Assembly (NCBI GenBank): GCA_944324075.1
Contig: CALUUZ010000009.1
Coordinates: 1-64,000 of the forward strand
Direction: 5' to 3'
DNA: 64,000 bases
Source of the DNA: Candidatus Mailhella excrementigallinarum
Lineage (GTDB): Bacteria > Desulfobacterota > Desulfovibrionia > Desulfovibrionales > Desulfovibrionaceae
Below, in pieces: positions 1 to 8,367 of this stretch. How positions within the stretch are numbered: the first letter of the stretch is position 1; each line of letters begins with the position of its first letter. The position numbers and the translations under genes were made by a program. The notes under the pieces are model-generated. The model did not search any database. It saw only the letters and a program-made list of their open reading frames with translations, and had not been told where the DNA came from.

Positions 1-69
1 ATGTTGCCGCTCAAGCCGGAGCAAGGCCGCACGCCACGCACAACGCCGTCAACACGGTTCTGCAACAGA

Positions 70-119
70 GCCTTTCCCCCTGAAGGGGGAGGTCTCAAAC
101 CACAAAGGAATTCTTGATG
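70..119 (+). repeat. Repeat R2, copy 1 (3' end only)
   Basis: The segment with TTTCCCCCTGAAGGGGGAGG followed by CTCAAACCACAAAGGAATT and then a start codon matches the 3' end of longer copies at 11356-11533 and, inverted, at 57188-57371. The 5' part of the repeat is not recognisable before base 70. The copy carries the ribosome-binding site and ATG of the gene starting at 117. Confidence 0.7.
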
Positions 120-461
120 AAAAAAGTGAAAATTACCGTGCTGAAAACCACGCTTGATCGGGAATTGGCCGCTGAATACGGCGCGGAAGGGCTGGGCCCG
201 TGCCCGATGCTGAAGGAAGGACAGGTGTTTTTCGCCGACTACGCCAGGCCGGACGGGCTGTGCGACGAGGCGTGGAAGGCGATTTATCAGTATGCGTTTG
301 CTCTGGCGCATGGCGCGGACAAGGGGCTGTTCTACTACGGGGACTGGATCAGAAAGCCCGGCGTGGCGATCTGCAGTTGCAACGACGGGCTGCGTCCGGT
401 GATCTTCAGACTGGAAGCAACAGACGAGGAGTCCGTCATCGACTACACCCCGGTTCGGTAA
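117..461 (+). CDS. Small cysteine-containing protein, TIGR04076-like, function unknown
   Basis: A soluble protein of 114 aa without signal peptide or membrane segment. The opening KKVKITVLKTT and the stretch EGLGPCPMLKEGQVF (residues 24-38) resemble the short conserved proteins grouped as TIGR04076; that assignment is from memory of the family, whose function is not known. Cysteines at 29, 49, 86 and 88 could bind a metal, but nothing proves it. The ATG at 117 is preceded by AAAGGA at proper distance; a TTG three bases earlier is less likely. The ribosome-binding site and start codon lie within repeat R2. It stands alone: the next genes run on the other strand. Confidence 0.7.
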   Translation: MKKVKITVLKTTLDRELAAEYGAEGLGPCPMLKEGQVFFADYARPDGLCDEAWKAIYQYAFALAHGADKGLFYYGDWIRKPGVAICSCNDGLRPVIFRLEATDEESVIDYTPVR

Positions 462-545
462 CAGACACACATCCCGAAGGGGGAGCAGGATGTGTTGCAG
501 CATAGTGTTGAACTATCCTTGTTTTTCCGCTGAAGTCAGAATGCC

Positions 546-1604
546 TCAGCCCGCCTGCTCGAAGCGCTTGGCGCAGCCCGCGCAGCCTGCGGGCGGACAC
601 TCGGTGAGGATGCGGGCGCGGTAGTCCGCGAAGGCCGGATCATGCCAGATATCCAGCGCGTCCCGTTCCCGCACGTTGCCGAACACGCGGTGCTTCGGCC
701 CGCTCCCTCCGTTGGGCACGTTGAGGTAAACGCAGGGCGAGACGTCGCCTTCGGCGTCGATATACACGGTGCGCCGGGTATTTTCCCGGCACTGGGGCGC
801 GGGAGCGATGCCCGGCAGGGCAAAGTGGAAATCCCTGCCCCGCGCGGCGGCGCGGCGGCGCGCCTCTTCCAGCACGGCGCGTGCGGATTCGATTTTCGCG
901 GCGGCTTCCGGCGTGAGGGGAGGGGCGAAGGCCAGAGCTTCCATGCCCGGCGCGGGAATGTAATCCATGGTGCTGATGACGGCGGCGTGGATGTCCAGCT
1001 CGTCCATGAGCCGGGGCAGGTTGCGCACGGCGTCCACGCCGTCCGCCAGCATGAGATAGGCCAGGTGGATTTCCAGATGCACGCCGTTTTTCGCCCGGCG
1101 CACACGCTGGAGCGTGCGGATGGCTTCCAGCACCCGCGCGAAATCCACGCCCGCGCGCGGCGCATTGGAGCTTTCATCCGTGCCGGCCAGGGAAAAGGCA
1201 ATGACGTCGATGCCGCTGTTCACCAGATTTCCGGCGATGTCCTCATCCATGCGCAGCCCGCATGTGGTGGTGGAGACGGCGCAGCCTGCCCGCCGGGCAA
1301 AAGCCGCGAAATCGAAGAAACGGGGATTCAGCAGCGGTTCGCCCCAGCCCTGAAGGTGTGCCCTCCGGCTTTGCCGCAGCAGCGGCCAGAGCCGGGCGAA
1401 GGTTTCCGCCTGCATGTGGCGTGATTTCCAGCGTTCCCTGTCCGTGGTATGCGGGCAGTAGAGACAGCGGCCCGGACAGGCGGAGCTGACTTCAATCTGC
1501 GCGCAGTCCAGTTCCCTGGGCGCTCCCAGCAGGCTTTCCCCGAGTTCTTTCCAGAAACCCACGCGGAAGGCGGGACTTCGCAGGGGATCGACGGCTCCGG
1601 TCAT
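546..1604 (-). CDS. Radical SAM protein with SPASM-like C-terminal cysteines
   Basis: 352 aa. The AdoMet [4Fe-4S] motif C43-PGR-C47-LY-C50 (CX3CX2C) is intact and is followed by the usual GWGEPLLNP glycine-rich segment near residue 85. The C-terminus holds a second cysteine set (CVYLNVPNGG near residue 290, then CPPAGCAGC close to the end), typical of SPASM-type auxiliary clusters. Such enzymes modify peptides or proteins, or mature enzymes; the substrate here is unknown. The ATG at 1604 has AAAGGA upstream; an ATG at 1628 would overlap the upstream stop. Last gene of a minus-strand operon, 25 bp after the acyltransferase-like gene, so its substrate may be linked to the two preceding proteins. 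Confidence 0.8.
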   Translation of the reverse strand: MTGAVDPLRSPAFRVGFWKELGESLLGAPRELDCAQIEVSSACPGRCLYCPHTTDRERWKSRHMQAETFARLWPLLRQSRRAHLQGWGEPLLNPRFFDFAAFARRAGCAVSTTTCGLRMDEDIAGNLVNSGIDVIAFSLAGTDESSNAPRAGVDFARVLEAIRTLQRVRRAKNGVHLEIHLAYLMLADGVDAVRNLPRLMDELDIHAAVISTMDYIPAPGMEALAFAPPLTPEAAAKIESARAVLEEARRRAAARGRDFHFALPGIAPAPQCRENTRRTVYIDAEGDVSPCVYLNVPNGGSGPKHRVFGNVRERDALDIWHDPAFADYRARILTECPPAGCAGCAKRFEQAG

Positions 1605-1629
1605 GGGCGTTTCCTTTGCAGCTTGCATG

Positions 1630-2607
1630 TTATGCGCCGAAAATCCGGGCCAGCAGCCCCCGCCGGACGGGACGGGCGGGGGCAATGCGCCAGCGGCGTT
1701 CATGGTAGGGCAGGCTCTGCCGCGCCCGCCATTTTTTCTTGAAGAATTCGATGCCCGGCCCGATGCCCAGCCCCAGATTCATGACCGTGTGCCCTCGCCG
1801 CGCTCCCTCCTCCATGAGCGCGGCGAGCAGCGCGTCCGCGCAGCCGGGCGGTGCGTCCGGGCGGCGGAAGGCGAACATGTAGAAGGCCGTTCCCAGAGCG
1901 CTGAAATCGCCCACGGCGCAGGCCGCAAGACTGCCGTCGGCACGGCTTCGCGCGGCGAACAGACGGGCCTCCGGGCAGGCGGACAGATACTCGCCGATGC
2001 GTCCGTAAATGAAGCGCGTGCCCTGTTCCAGCCTGCGCGCGCGGCAGTAGGCGACGGCCAGGGAGGCGGCTTCCGGACCCCATTCCTCCTGTCTGATCTC
2101 CACGTCACGCTCTGCCCGGCGCAGCATGTTGCGCACCTTGTCGGAAGGAGGAACGCATGGCAGGGGGAGTGTCCAGTACCAGTCCTCCGGATCGCGGGAA
2201 AACGGGCCGTCCGGCGTTGCCTGCATCCCGGGCGGCAGGGGGAGGATATCCGCCGGCAGGGGCGAGATCAACGTCAGCTCGCGGGTTTCCGCCGGAAGTT
2301 CGGCAAGGGCGGCTTCCAGCCCGGCGCGAAACTCGTCCGCGCCGCCCCGGAAGCCGCCGTTCTGACTGAGCGGAACCTCCGGGCCGTTCAGGTACATTTC
2401 GGGGATAAAGGGAGGATAGGCCACAAGCACGGCGCTTTCCCCTGAGAGATACAGAACGGAGGATTCCGCCCCGGAGCAGGGCAGAACTTCGGCGCCGCCC
2501 GCGGTCCGTACATAGCAGGGCAACTGTTCGGGAACGGAAGCTCCTGCCGCGAGAAGAGCGAGGCGGCGGGAGGAGGGGGAGGAAGAAAGGCGGGGAGGGA
2601 GATTCAT
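1630..2607 (-). CDS. Acyltransferase-like protein (GNAT/FemAB-type fold)
   Basis: 325 aa, no signal peptide. The C-terminal half looks like a GNAT/FemAB-type aminoacyl- or N-acyltransferase: it ends with NLGLGIGPGIEFFKKKWRAR (near residue 290) followed by a short LPY segment, the pattern of the acceptor-binding end of this fold. The same signature (LGLGVNEGITRFKRKWGG then LPY) occurs in the upstream fusion protein, so the two are probably paralogous halves of one pathway. The ATG at 2607 overlaps the upstream TGA by 4 bp (ATGA), which implies translational coupling. The donor and acceptor substrates are not apparent. A DUF2156-type protein is an alternative name for the same fold group. Confidence 0.65.
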   Translation of the reverse strand: MNLPPRLSSSPSSRRLALLAAGASVPEQLPCYVRTAGGAEVLPCSGAESSVLYLSGESAVLVAYPPFIPEMYLNGPEVPLSQNGGFRGGADEFRAGLEAALAELPAETRELTLISPLPADILPLPPGMQATPDGPFSRDPEDWYWTLPLPCVPPSDKVRNMLRRAERDVEIRQEEWGPEAASLAVAYCRARRLEQGTRFIYGRIGEYLSACPEARLFAARSRADGSLAACAVGDFSALGTAFYMFAFRRPDAPPGCADALLAALMEEGARRGHTVMNLGLGIGPGIEFFKKKWRARQSLPYHERRWRIAPARPVRRGLLARIFGA

Positions 2608-4550
2608 GCTCCGTTCCCTCCGTTTTCGCTCTTCCTTTCCTCTTCCTGCGCCTCCCGCCGGAGCGGCCGCGTTTCCGCACTGGGGGCGGGCCGGAGATCG
2701 GCGTCGGGCTTCCTCCACAGGGCGCGCAGGCGATGCCTCCATGTGGGCAGAACCCTGCGCACGGCAAAACCGTCCTCCTTCAGCATCCAGCGCAGATTGA
2801 GCATATGCGCCGAGCCGACAAACACGGCCACGTTTCCGCGTTCCAGCCAGGGCCGCATGCGTTCGCGGAAGCGCTGATCCCGGCTGTCGATGATTTGTTC
2901 CGTGCGGGAGGGGAATTCCGTGCTGGTTCCCATCATGCCTTCCAGATCCCCCCGCAGGTAGGCGGATTCGTTGCGGCGGCGGTAGGCATCCCATCTGTCG
3001 CAGTTCCGCAGAAATCGCACGATGCGGGGCATGGGAGCGGATTCCAGGGCGATCATCTGTTCGGGAATGGTTTCCATGCCGAAAACCACTCTGTTCATGG
3101 AGCGGGCCAGCTCCCATGCCTCGAGATCCACGGAGTTTTCCCATCCGCGCCGTTCGAGAAAGGCCGTCCACAGCGAGAAAAAGGCATACCAGGGTTTTGT
3201 TTCCGTCAGAAACCAGAGCAGCCTGTCTTCCGGCAGACGGTGGCTTTTCCTGCCGTAGTCCCGCCATTCCGGGGCGCAAAGGCGCTTTTTCAGGCGGGCG
3301 ATGTCGTCGGGCGTCAGAAAGTCGATGACCCGCTCGCCGGGCGGCGGGGGAATTTCACCGTAATCGTCCGTTTCCAGCAGGCTGTCCACATCAAGCGGCC
3401 CTTCAAAGATGACGGTGTCCACCTTCTCGAACAGCCGTGTCAGGGAACGCCTGAAGGAACAGCGGCAGAAATGGGCCGAACCGGCTATCCATGAGACTCT
3501 GCCGTTCTTTTCCAGTTCCCAGAGCATGGCGAGGGGGCGCTGTTCCGGCTGGCGGAGCATGAATTCCCATTTGGATATCCTGCCCGGCGTGAGCATGGCC
3601 CGTACAAGCTCGTCGGCGACGCCGTCCGTTCTGCGGGACGGCGAGCGCGAAGCGCCGGAACCGCCGCCTCCGGCGGATGCCGCGCCCCTGCGGGAAAAGT
3701 GCCATTCCCCCATTGCATAGGGCAGGGCGGGGACGCCGCCCCACTTGCGCTTGAAGCGTGTAATGCCCTCATTAACGCCCAGCCCGAGCTGGATTTCTTC
3801 CCTGCCTTCGGCCCGGGCGGCTTCCAGCATGACCTTGAACAGCAGATCCGTGGCGTGGGGCGCGTAATGGCTGCGGGAATGCGCTCCGATGACATAGCTG
3901 ACGAACCGCTCCGGAGCGAAGTCCAGCAGCAGGGAGGCCGTGACGCGGCCCTCGGCGTCCAGCGCATCGAACAGGCGCAGATCCGCGCCCGGCAGGTTTT
4001 GCGAGGCTTTCAGCACGGCTTCGGTACGGGCGTAGAGCTCGCGCACGTTGGGCTTGAGCGCCGTGCGGCCCATGAACTCCGCCCACAGACGGCGATGGCC
4101 GGGCGTGAATTCGCGCCCGACAACCACGCGGAGCGGGAGAGTCTCAAGAATGTTGCGCAGGCGTCCGGGTACCGGGGTGTCGGCAGGGAGGGCGTAGAAG
4201 ATGTCCTCTTCCAGAGAGAGGGCGCTTTGCCGCATGGCGGCGGGCAGAAGCGGGGCCATGGCGAAACAGTGTTCCGCTCCGCTGGCGTCCAGCGCCTTGT
4301 CCAGCGCGGCGGAAAAATCCCGCGCATTGGCGTCGAGGTCGTCGCCGGGGGCCAGCCCCAGACGATAGCCCACCGCCATGAGCCAGTCCGCCCGGGAGGA
4401 CCCGGGCATGCCGCTCCCCGTGAGAAAAAGAAAATCATCAATGAGCAGCGCCTCGCCGCCGGACATGATCTGCATGAACAGGGGAGAGTGTTCGGGGATG
4501 GAGGCGAGCGAAAGGGCGCGCGCAAAGTCGGGGGAGAGTATGTCGGGCAT
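2604..4550 (-). CDS. Fusion of acyltransferase-like domain and TraB/GumN-like domain
   Basis: 648 aa in two parts. Residues about 1-300 form a GNAT/FemAB-like domain ending in GLGVNEGITRFKRKWGG and LPYAMGEWHF. A poorly conserved linker rich in Gly, Ser and Arg follows. Residues about 330-600 resemble the TraB/GumN (Tiki-like) family: WIAGSAHF near 353 and FVGSAHML near 578 supply the two GxxH motifs expected to bind metal in these putative metalloproteases, with an EGP segment between them. No signal peptide or membrane anchor is evident, so the location is probably cytoplasmic. The ATG at 4550 has AGGAG 8 nt upstream and is preferred to one 42 bp earlier. First gene of the operon with the next two genes. 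Confidence 0.7.
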   Translation of the reverse strand: MPDILSPDFARALSLASIPEHSPLFMQIMSGGEALLIDDFLFLTGSGMPGSSRADWLMAVGYRLGLAPGDDLDANARDFSAALDKALDASGAEHCFAMAPLLPAAMRQSALSLEEDIFYALPADTPVPGRLRNILETLPLRVVVGREFTPGHRRLWAEFMGRTALKPNVRELYARTEAVLKASQNLPGADLRLFDALDAEGRVTASLLLDFAPERFVSYVIGAHSRSHYAPHATDLLFKVMLEAARAEGREEIQLGLGVNEGITRFKRKWGGVPALPYAMGEWHFSRRGAASAGGGGSGASRSPSRRTDGVADELVRAMLTPGRISKWEFMLRQPEQRPLAMLWELEKNGRVSWIAGSAHFCRCSFRRSLTRLFEKVDTVIFEGPLDVDSLLETDDYGEIPPPPGERVIDFLTPDDIARLKKRLCAPEWRDYGRKSHRLPEDRLLWFLTETKPWYAFFSLWTAFLERRGWENSVDLEAWELARSMNRVVFGMETIPEQMIALESAPMPRIVRFLRNCDRWDAYRRRNESAYLRGDLEGMMGTSTEFPSRTEQIIDSRDQRFRERMRPWLERGNVAVFVGSAHMLNLRWMLKEDGFAVRRVLPTWRHRLRALWRKPDADLRPAPSAETRPLRREAQEEERKSENGGNGA

Positions 4551-4722
4551 GGCGGCGCTCCTGGCGCAGGTTGATGCAGGCAAGCGTAACACCGGCGGCT
4601 GTGCGCCGCAAGACGCGAGGGCTGTGGATGGGGAAAATCAGGTTTCAGGGGGCATTTCGTGTCCCGGTACCGGGGAGACGGCTCTTTGTTCCCTTTTCCA
4701 GTTTTTCGGGACGGTTTGTGAT

Positions 4723-4892
4723 CGAAAATATCTGCCGGCCGGAACTTGTGCGCCGCAAGCGGGCTGCGGTGAACCCGGAGAGGGCGTTGCTGCTCCCCTG
4801 GCCGTGAGCGCAAGACGATTTACGGACAGAGAGGCGGGGATGAGTCTCGCCTTGTCCGGCTCCGCAGGACGTTTCAGCGGCGAAATGTTCTC
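4723..4892 (-). repeat. Repeat R1, diverged copy 1 (inverted orientation)
   Basis: Shares with the other R1 copies the segments ATATCTGCCGGCC, a CGCCGCAAG core, GCCGTGAGCGCAA, GATTTACGGACAGAGAG, GAGTCTCGCCTTG and CCGGCTCCG. It lacks a good terminal hairpin (only GAAATGTTCTC remains). Intergenic, upstream of the porin. Confidence 0.65.
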
Positions 4893-5126
4893 CCGCCTGC
4901 GTTCCTTCCCGTGGGGCGGATACGCGCATGGAGCGCGGATGGCACGGGAAGGGAGGAAAAACTTCGGTGTTTCCTCCTCTTTTCTGCTGTGCAGGCAGGC
5001 GGGGCGGAAAACGGAAGAATGCAAAATTTTCAACAGACTGAACCCCGGTTATGGAGAGAACCGGTCCATTCATGTGCGGAGGGGAGAGGAAAACAGGGGA
5101 TTAAATACAATTATTACGAATGGATA

Positions 5127-5152
5127 GTGCAAAAACGTATTATTTTTTGTAC
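5127..5152 (+). promoter_or_regulatory. AT-rich inverted repeat upstream of the porin gene
   Basis: GTGCAAAAA (5127-5135), seven bases, then TTTTTTGTAC (5143-5152) form an inverted repeat around a TATTAT box (5138-5143) in the only AT-rich part of the leader. It could be an operator over the -10 region. No matching -35 is clear. Confidence 0.35.
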
Positions 5153-5241
5153 ACCTTGAACCAGTCAAAGGCATTGATGCGGCATGCCGCGTCACAGTGC
5201 GCCGCATCGGTCAAAACCTTTAAACGTCAAGGATGTGCATC

Positions 5242-6636
5242 ATGAAAAAGTTCCTGACTCTCCTTCTCGCCGCCGGTATGGTGGTTTCCGCCGCCAGCGG
5301 CGCGTCCGCCGTGGAAATGAAGGTTTCCGGCTCCTGGCTGACCTCCTTCACCTTTGCCGACAATCTGTTCGGCAAAAACGCTCTCACCAAGGACGCCGAT
5401 GAGGGCACCTTCAACGCCGCCCATCGTGTTCGTGTCAATTTCGATATGGTGGCCAGTGAATCCCTGTCCGGACGTGTGCAGCTTGAGGTCGCCAACCTGT
5501 CCAAAACCGAACACAGTGACGGTCAGTATTATACATGGGGTACAAGGGGCACGGGCGGCAACGGCAGTATTCTGACAGCTCGCCTGGCTTACCTGGACTG
5601 GGTACTCCCCACCACCGATGTACTGGTGCGCATGGGCCGTCAGTCTTTCACCGTGCCGTCCTATACCTTCGGTTCTCCGGTGTTTGACTCCGTTATTGAC
5701 GGTGTGGTGGTCAATGCCCCTGTCAACGACATGATCGGTGTGAGTTTCGGCTGGCTTCGGCCTTTTGCGACAGTGAACAAGTGGAATACCGAACATTTTG
5801 CACACAGCAGTGTTGATCTCGCCTATGTTGGCGTGGATGTGGCAGGTGACGGTTTCAAGATCACGCCATGGGGCATGATCGGGCTTCACGGCAATGGAGC
5901 TGTTGCTGATACTGTGGAGTGGAACAGCAGTACGGGACAGTATGAAACGAAACAAAATGCAGTTCCTGCCATGGATATGATGGGCGGCGCTTCTGCGGAT
6001 TCCCGCACCACCGTGTACTGGGTCGGCCTGGGCGGCGAACTGACCATGTTCGATCCCTTCAAGTTCACCGCCGACTTCATCTACAGCGCCAACGACGCCG
6101 ACGGCGCGGCCGGACGCAAGGGCTGGTACGCCGCTCTCGGCGCGGAAATGAAGGCCGGCTTCGCCACTCCCTTTGTGAAGGGCTGGTACGCCTCCGGCGA
6201 TGACGCCGATTCCGAAGACAGCGGCCGCCTCATGTCGATCAACGGAGGCGGCGCGTTCGATGCCTCCTCCACCTACTTCGACGCCAACGGCCTGCTGGCC
6301 GCCAGCATCGACAACTGCAATCCCGCCGGTACGTGGGGTGTGCAGGCCGGGGTGAAGGGCGTTTCCTTCGTGGAAGACCTCACCCACGCGCTGTCCGTGA
6401 CCTACTTCCAGGGCACCAACAATACCGAGCGCGTCGGCGGAACGAGCCCCGTGAATTACATGACCACCAGCGATTCCGCGTGGTCCATCGACTTCCTGAA
6501 CAGCTACAAGCTGTACCAGAACTTCACCGCCAACCTGCTGATTTCCTATCTGATCACGGACTTTGACGAAAGTATCCGCACCGGGAAGTATGACAACGGC
6601 TTCCGCGGCACACTGAACTTCACCTACGCGTTCTAG
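5242..6636 (+). CDS. Outer membrane homotrimeric porin (Desulfovibrio type)
   Basis: 464 aa. Residues 1-24 are a signal peptide (MKKFLTLLLAAGMVVSAASG, cleavage near ASA). The mature protein has alternating beta-strand character, begins with the VEMKVSGSWLTSFTFAD segment characteristic of the major porins of Desulfovibrio, and ends in FTYAF, the aromatic C-terminal residue recognised by the BAM complex. Expected role: general diffusion of small hydrophilic solutes such as sulfate and organic acids. The ATG at 5242 is placed by AAGGA about 8 nt upstream. It is transcribed alone, with a long AT-rich leader before it and a strong hairpin after it, as expected for a highly expressed gene. Substrate selectivity cannot be read from the sequence. 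Confidence 0.9.
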   Translation: MKKFLTLLLAAGMVVSAASGASAVEMKVSGSWLTSFTFADNLFGKNALTKDADEGTFNAAHRVRVNFDMVASESLSGRVQLEVANLSKTEHSDGQYYTWGTRGTGGNGSILTARLAYLDWVLPTTDVLVRMGRQSFTVPSYTFGSPVFDSVIDGVVVNAPVNDMIGVSFGWLRPFATVNKWNTEHFAHSSVDLAYVGVDVAGDGFKITPWGMIGLHGNGAVADTVEWNSSTGQYETKQNAVPAMDMMGGASADSRTTVYWVGLGGELTMFDPFKFTADFIYSANDADGAAGRKGWYAALGAEMKAGFATPFVKGWYASGDDADSEDSGRLMSINGGGAFDASSTYFDANGLLAASIDNCNPAGTWGVQAGVKGVSFVEDLTHALSVTYFQGTNNTERVGGTSPVNYMTTSDSAWSIDFLNSYKLYQNFTANLLISYLITDFDESIRTGKYDNGFRGTLNFTYAF

Positions 6637-6692
6637 GTTCAGCCCCGGCATGCGGACGGCATGCCGCCCGCGTGACGCAGACGTATGGACAT

Positions 6693-6726
6693 GAAGAGGG
6701 GAAAGGCCGGAGCCTTTCCCCTCTTC
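6693..6726. terminator. Perfect hairpin between porin and TetR genes
   Basis: GAAGAGGGGAAAGG pairs with CCTTTCCCCTCTTC: 14 bp stem, 6-nt loop CCGGAG. It lies after the porin and at the end of the convergent tetR gene; no long T run follows on either strand. Confidence 0.65.
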
Positions 6727-6843
6727 TCGGCAAATGTTCCTCAAAAATTCCCTGATGGCTTGAAATACCCCGTGAAGGGCTGCGAAGCGGAGTTTCGCCG
6801 CGGGAACGGTTCGGGAAATGCGCCTCCCCGCGCCGGGAGGTGG

Positions 6844-7551
6844 TTACGCTCTCCCGGTTTCTTCCGTTCCGGCGTCCGTTCCGCTGTCCTTCTTCTGTCC
6901 CCCGTCCTTTTCATTCTCGTCCAGCAGCAGGAATCTGAAGATGCGGGTCATCTGCTCCGTGTATTTTTCCATGCTCCAGCCCCGGACGAGTACCAGTCTG
7001 CGGTAGATGCCCGGCGCGGAATAGGCCCAGTACAAGTCCGTGGCATCTTCCACGGAAAGCCCCTTTTTGAGCATGCCGCTGGCGGCCATTTGCCGGATGG
7101 ACTGCAGGCTTTTTTCATAGAGCATCATGTCATTGTCTTTTTCCAGCTCGGCCAGTTCCGGCGAGATGACTCCGGCCCCCCGCATGAGTTCAAAGCCCGA
7201 CGCGGAATTGTGCTGCATCAGGGAGTGGAAGCGGGCCATGGTCGCCACGCGTTCTTCTCCTGTCTTCATTTGCGGGATGGAATCCCGTATCTTGTCGTAT
7301 TTCTGCTCGGCCACGGTACTTTCAAGAATGCGCGCCAGCGCCCCCTTTTTGGAACCGCACACGGCATAGACCGTCTGGGATGCGACTCCCGCTTCCCTGG
7401 CGATGGAATCAAGGGACATGTTGGCGTAACCTTTTTCCTTCAACTGGCGGACAGCCGCCTGAATGATGCGCTCCCGCGTGTGGTGGGCCTGTTCCTGCCT
7501 TCGGGGGGAATGATATGCCCGTTTGGGCTGCGTCTTTTCCTGTGTGCTCAT
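6844..7551 (-). CDS. TetR/AcrR family transcriptional regulator
   Basis: 235 aa. After a basic 20-residue tail comes a typical TetR DNA-binding domain, about residues 24-70: TRERIIQAAVRQLKEKGYAN, then SLDSIAREAGVASQTVYAVC (helix-turn-helix). The remaining helical domain would bind a ligand and dimerise; the last 20 residues are polar and probably disordered. The start at 7551 has AGGA a few bases upstream; a longer frame upstream would run into repeat R1. No obvious target gene is adjacent: its upstream region faces repeats and then the TRAP binding protein gene at 8368, while the porin is convergent. The ligand is unknown. Confidence 0.85.
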   Translation of the reverse strand: MSTQEKTQPKRAYHSPRRQEQAHHTRERIIQAAVRQLKEKGYANMSLDSIAREAGVASQTVYAVCGSKKGALARILESTVAEQKYDKIRDSIPQMKTGEERVATMARFHSLMQHNSASGFELMRGAGVISPELAELEKDNDMMLYEKSLQSIRQMAASGMLKKGLSVEDATDLYWAYSAPGIYRRLVLVRGWSMEKYTEQMTRIFRFLLLDENEKDGGQKKDSGTDAGTEETGRA

Positions 7552-7622
7552 GGTTTTTCCTGTAGACTCCGTGAGCGGTTTCCTGAAATCGCTCCGGTAT
7601 GCGCGGTCTGCCGCGGCATTTC

Positions 7623-7827
7623 GAGCATTTTGCCATTGCAAGGTGTCTACCGGCCAGGACCCTGCGTTCCGGCCCGCAGGTTTCACGCCTGAAGCCGCAG
7701 ATGTGCGCTGCAAGTGAGTTGAGGCGGCGCCCCTGGCCGTCAGCGCGAAACGCTTTGCGGATAGGGAGAGCGGAGAAGAGTCCCGCTCCGTCCGGCTCCG
7801 GGAGCATTTTCAAAACGGAAATGCTCT
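7623..7827 (-). repeat. Repeat R1, copy 2 (full length, inverted orientation)
   Basis: Full-length copy: the CTACCGGCCAGGA end, the CGCAGGTTTCACGCCTGAAG block, a CTGCAAGTGA core, GGCCGTCAGCGCGAA, GCTTTGCGGATAGGGAGAG, GTCCGGCTCCGGGAG, and the terminal hairpin GAGCATTTTC/GGAAATGCTC at about 7803-7826. Confidence 0.8.
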
Positions 7828-7954
7828 CAGATGGATGCCGATTCTGGTATATAGTTACTGATTGAATAGAGTTTGTCAAATTTAAAAGACCTGTGGCTTT
7901 GTCATGGAGCCGTGTTGATGGCGTTGCGCGGGGCGTGTGGTTCCGTTCCGGCCG

Positions 7955-8062
7955 CGCGGCGGCATGCGCTGCCGCAGGGACAGCCCGTGTTCCACACGGG
8001 CAGGGGCGTCATGCATCCACGGCCGGCTCGTCTGCGCTTTCGTGCGGCTCCGCCGTTCAAAG
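7955..8062 (+). repeat. Repeat R3, copy 1
   Basis: Core hairpin CCCGTGTTCCACACGGG flanked by GCATGCGCTGCCGCAGGGACAG and CATGCATCCACGGCCGGCTCG. An inverted second copy with the same blocks lies at 35885-35989. Intergenic in both places; no open reading frame is shared convincingly. Confidence 0.7.
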
Positions 8063-8243
8063 GCTCCGCTCCGCGGGATGTTCGACCGCGATCTCCTGAT
8101 GTCGCGCGTCTGCCTTGCTGTACCCGCTCCCGCTTGCGCTTTGCGCGGAAAACGCCGCGCTCCGCGGCCCGTTGCGCCCGTGCCTCCGGCGGCCGGGGAA
8201 AGCTTCGGCGCAATTCTGCAGCGGAGCCGGAAGACGCCGTCGC

Positions 8244-8272
8244 TTGACAGGGGCGGATATTTTCACTAGAAA
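8244..8272 (+). promoter_or_regulatory. Sigma-70-type promoter for the TRAP binding protein gene
   Basis: TTGACA (8244-8249), exactly 17 bp, then TAGAAA (8267-8272), within the only AT-rich segment upstream of 8368. The -35 is a perfect consensus; the -10 matches 4 of 6. Confidence 0.55.
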
Positions 8273-8367
8273 ATTTATTAATCAATAAGCATCGCCTTTC
8301 CGCGCGTCTTTCTGCCTGCGGCTTCGCGCGGAAGGCGGACGCGGCACGGCCGCGAAGCGAGGTAGTC

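Larger units (their letters stand above)
4551..5241. other. Gene-free interval before the porin
   Basis: About 690 bp without a convincing gene. It contains a diverged repeat R1 copy (4723-4892) and, from about 5090, an AT-rich stretch that most likely holds the porin promoter. A GATGCGGC...GCCGCATC hairpin lies at about 5175-5209 in the porin leader. Several frames are open across the GC-rich part, but none has a ribosome-binding site with recognisable protein. Confidence 0.6.
7552..8367. other. Gene-free interval with repeats R1 and R3 and a promoter
   Basis: About 815 bp. Contents in order: leader of the tetR gene, repeat R1 (7623-7827), a short AT-rich stretch, repeat R3 (7955-8062), GC-rich sequence of no recognised content, and the promoter at 8244-8272 for the downstream gene. 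Open frames here are low-complexity and lack ribosome-binding sites. Confidence 0.6.
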
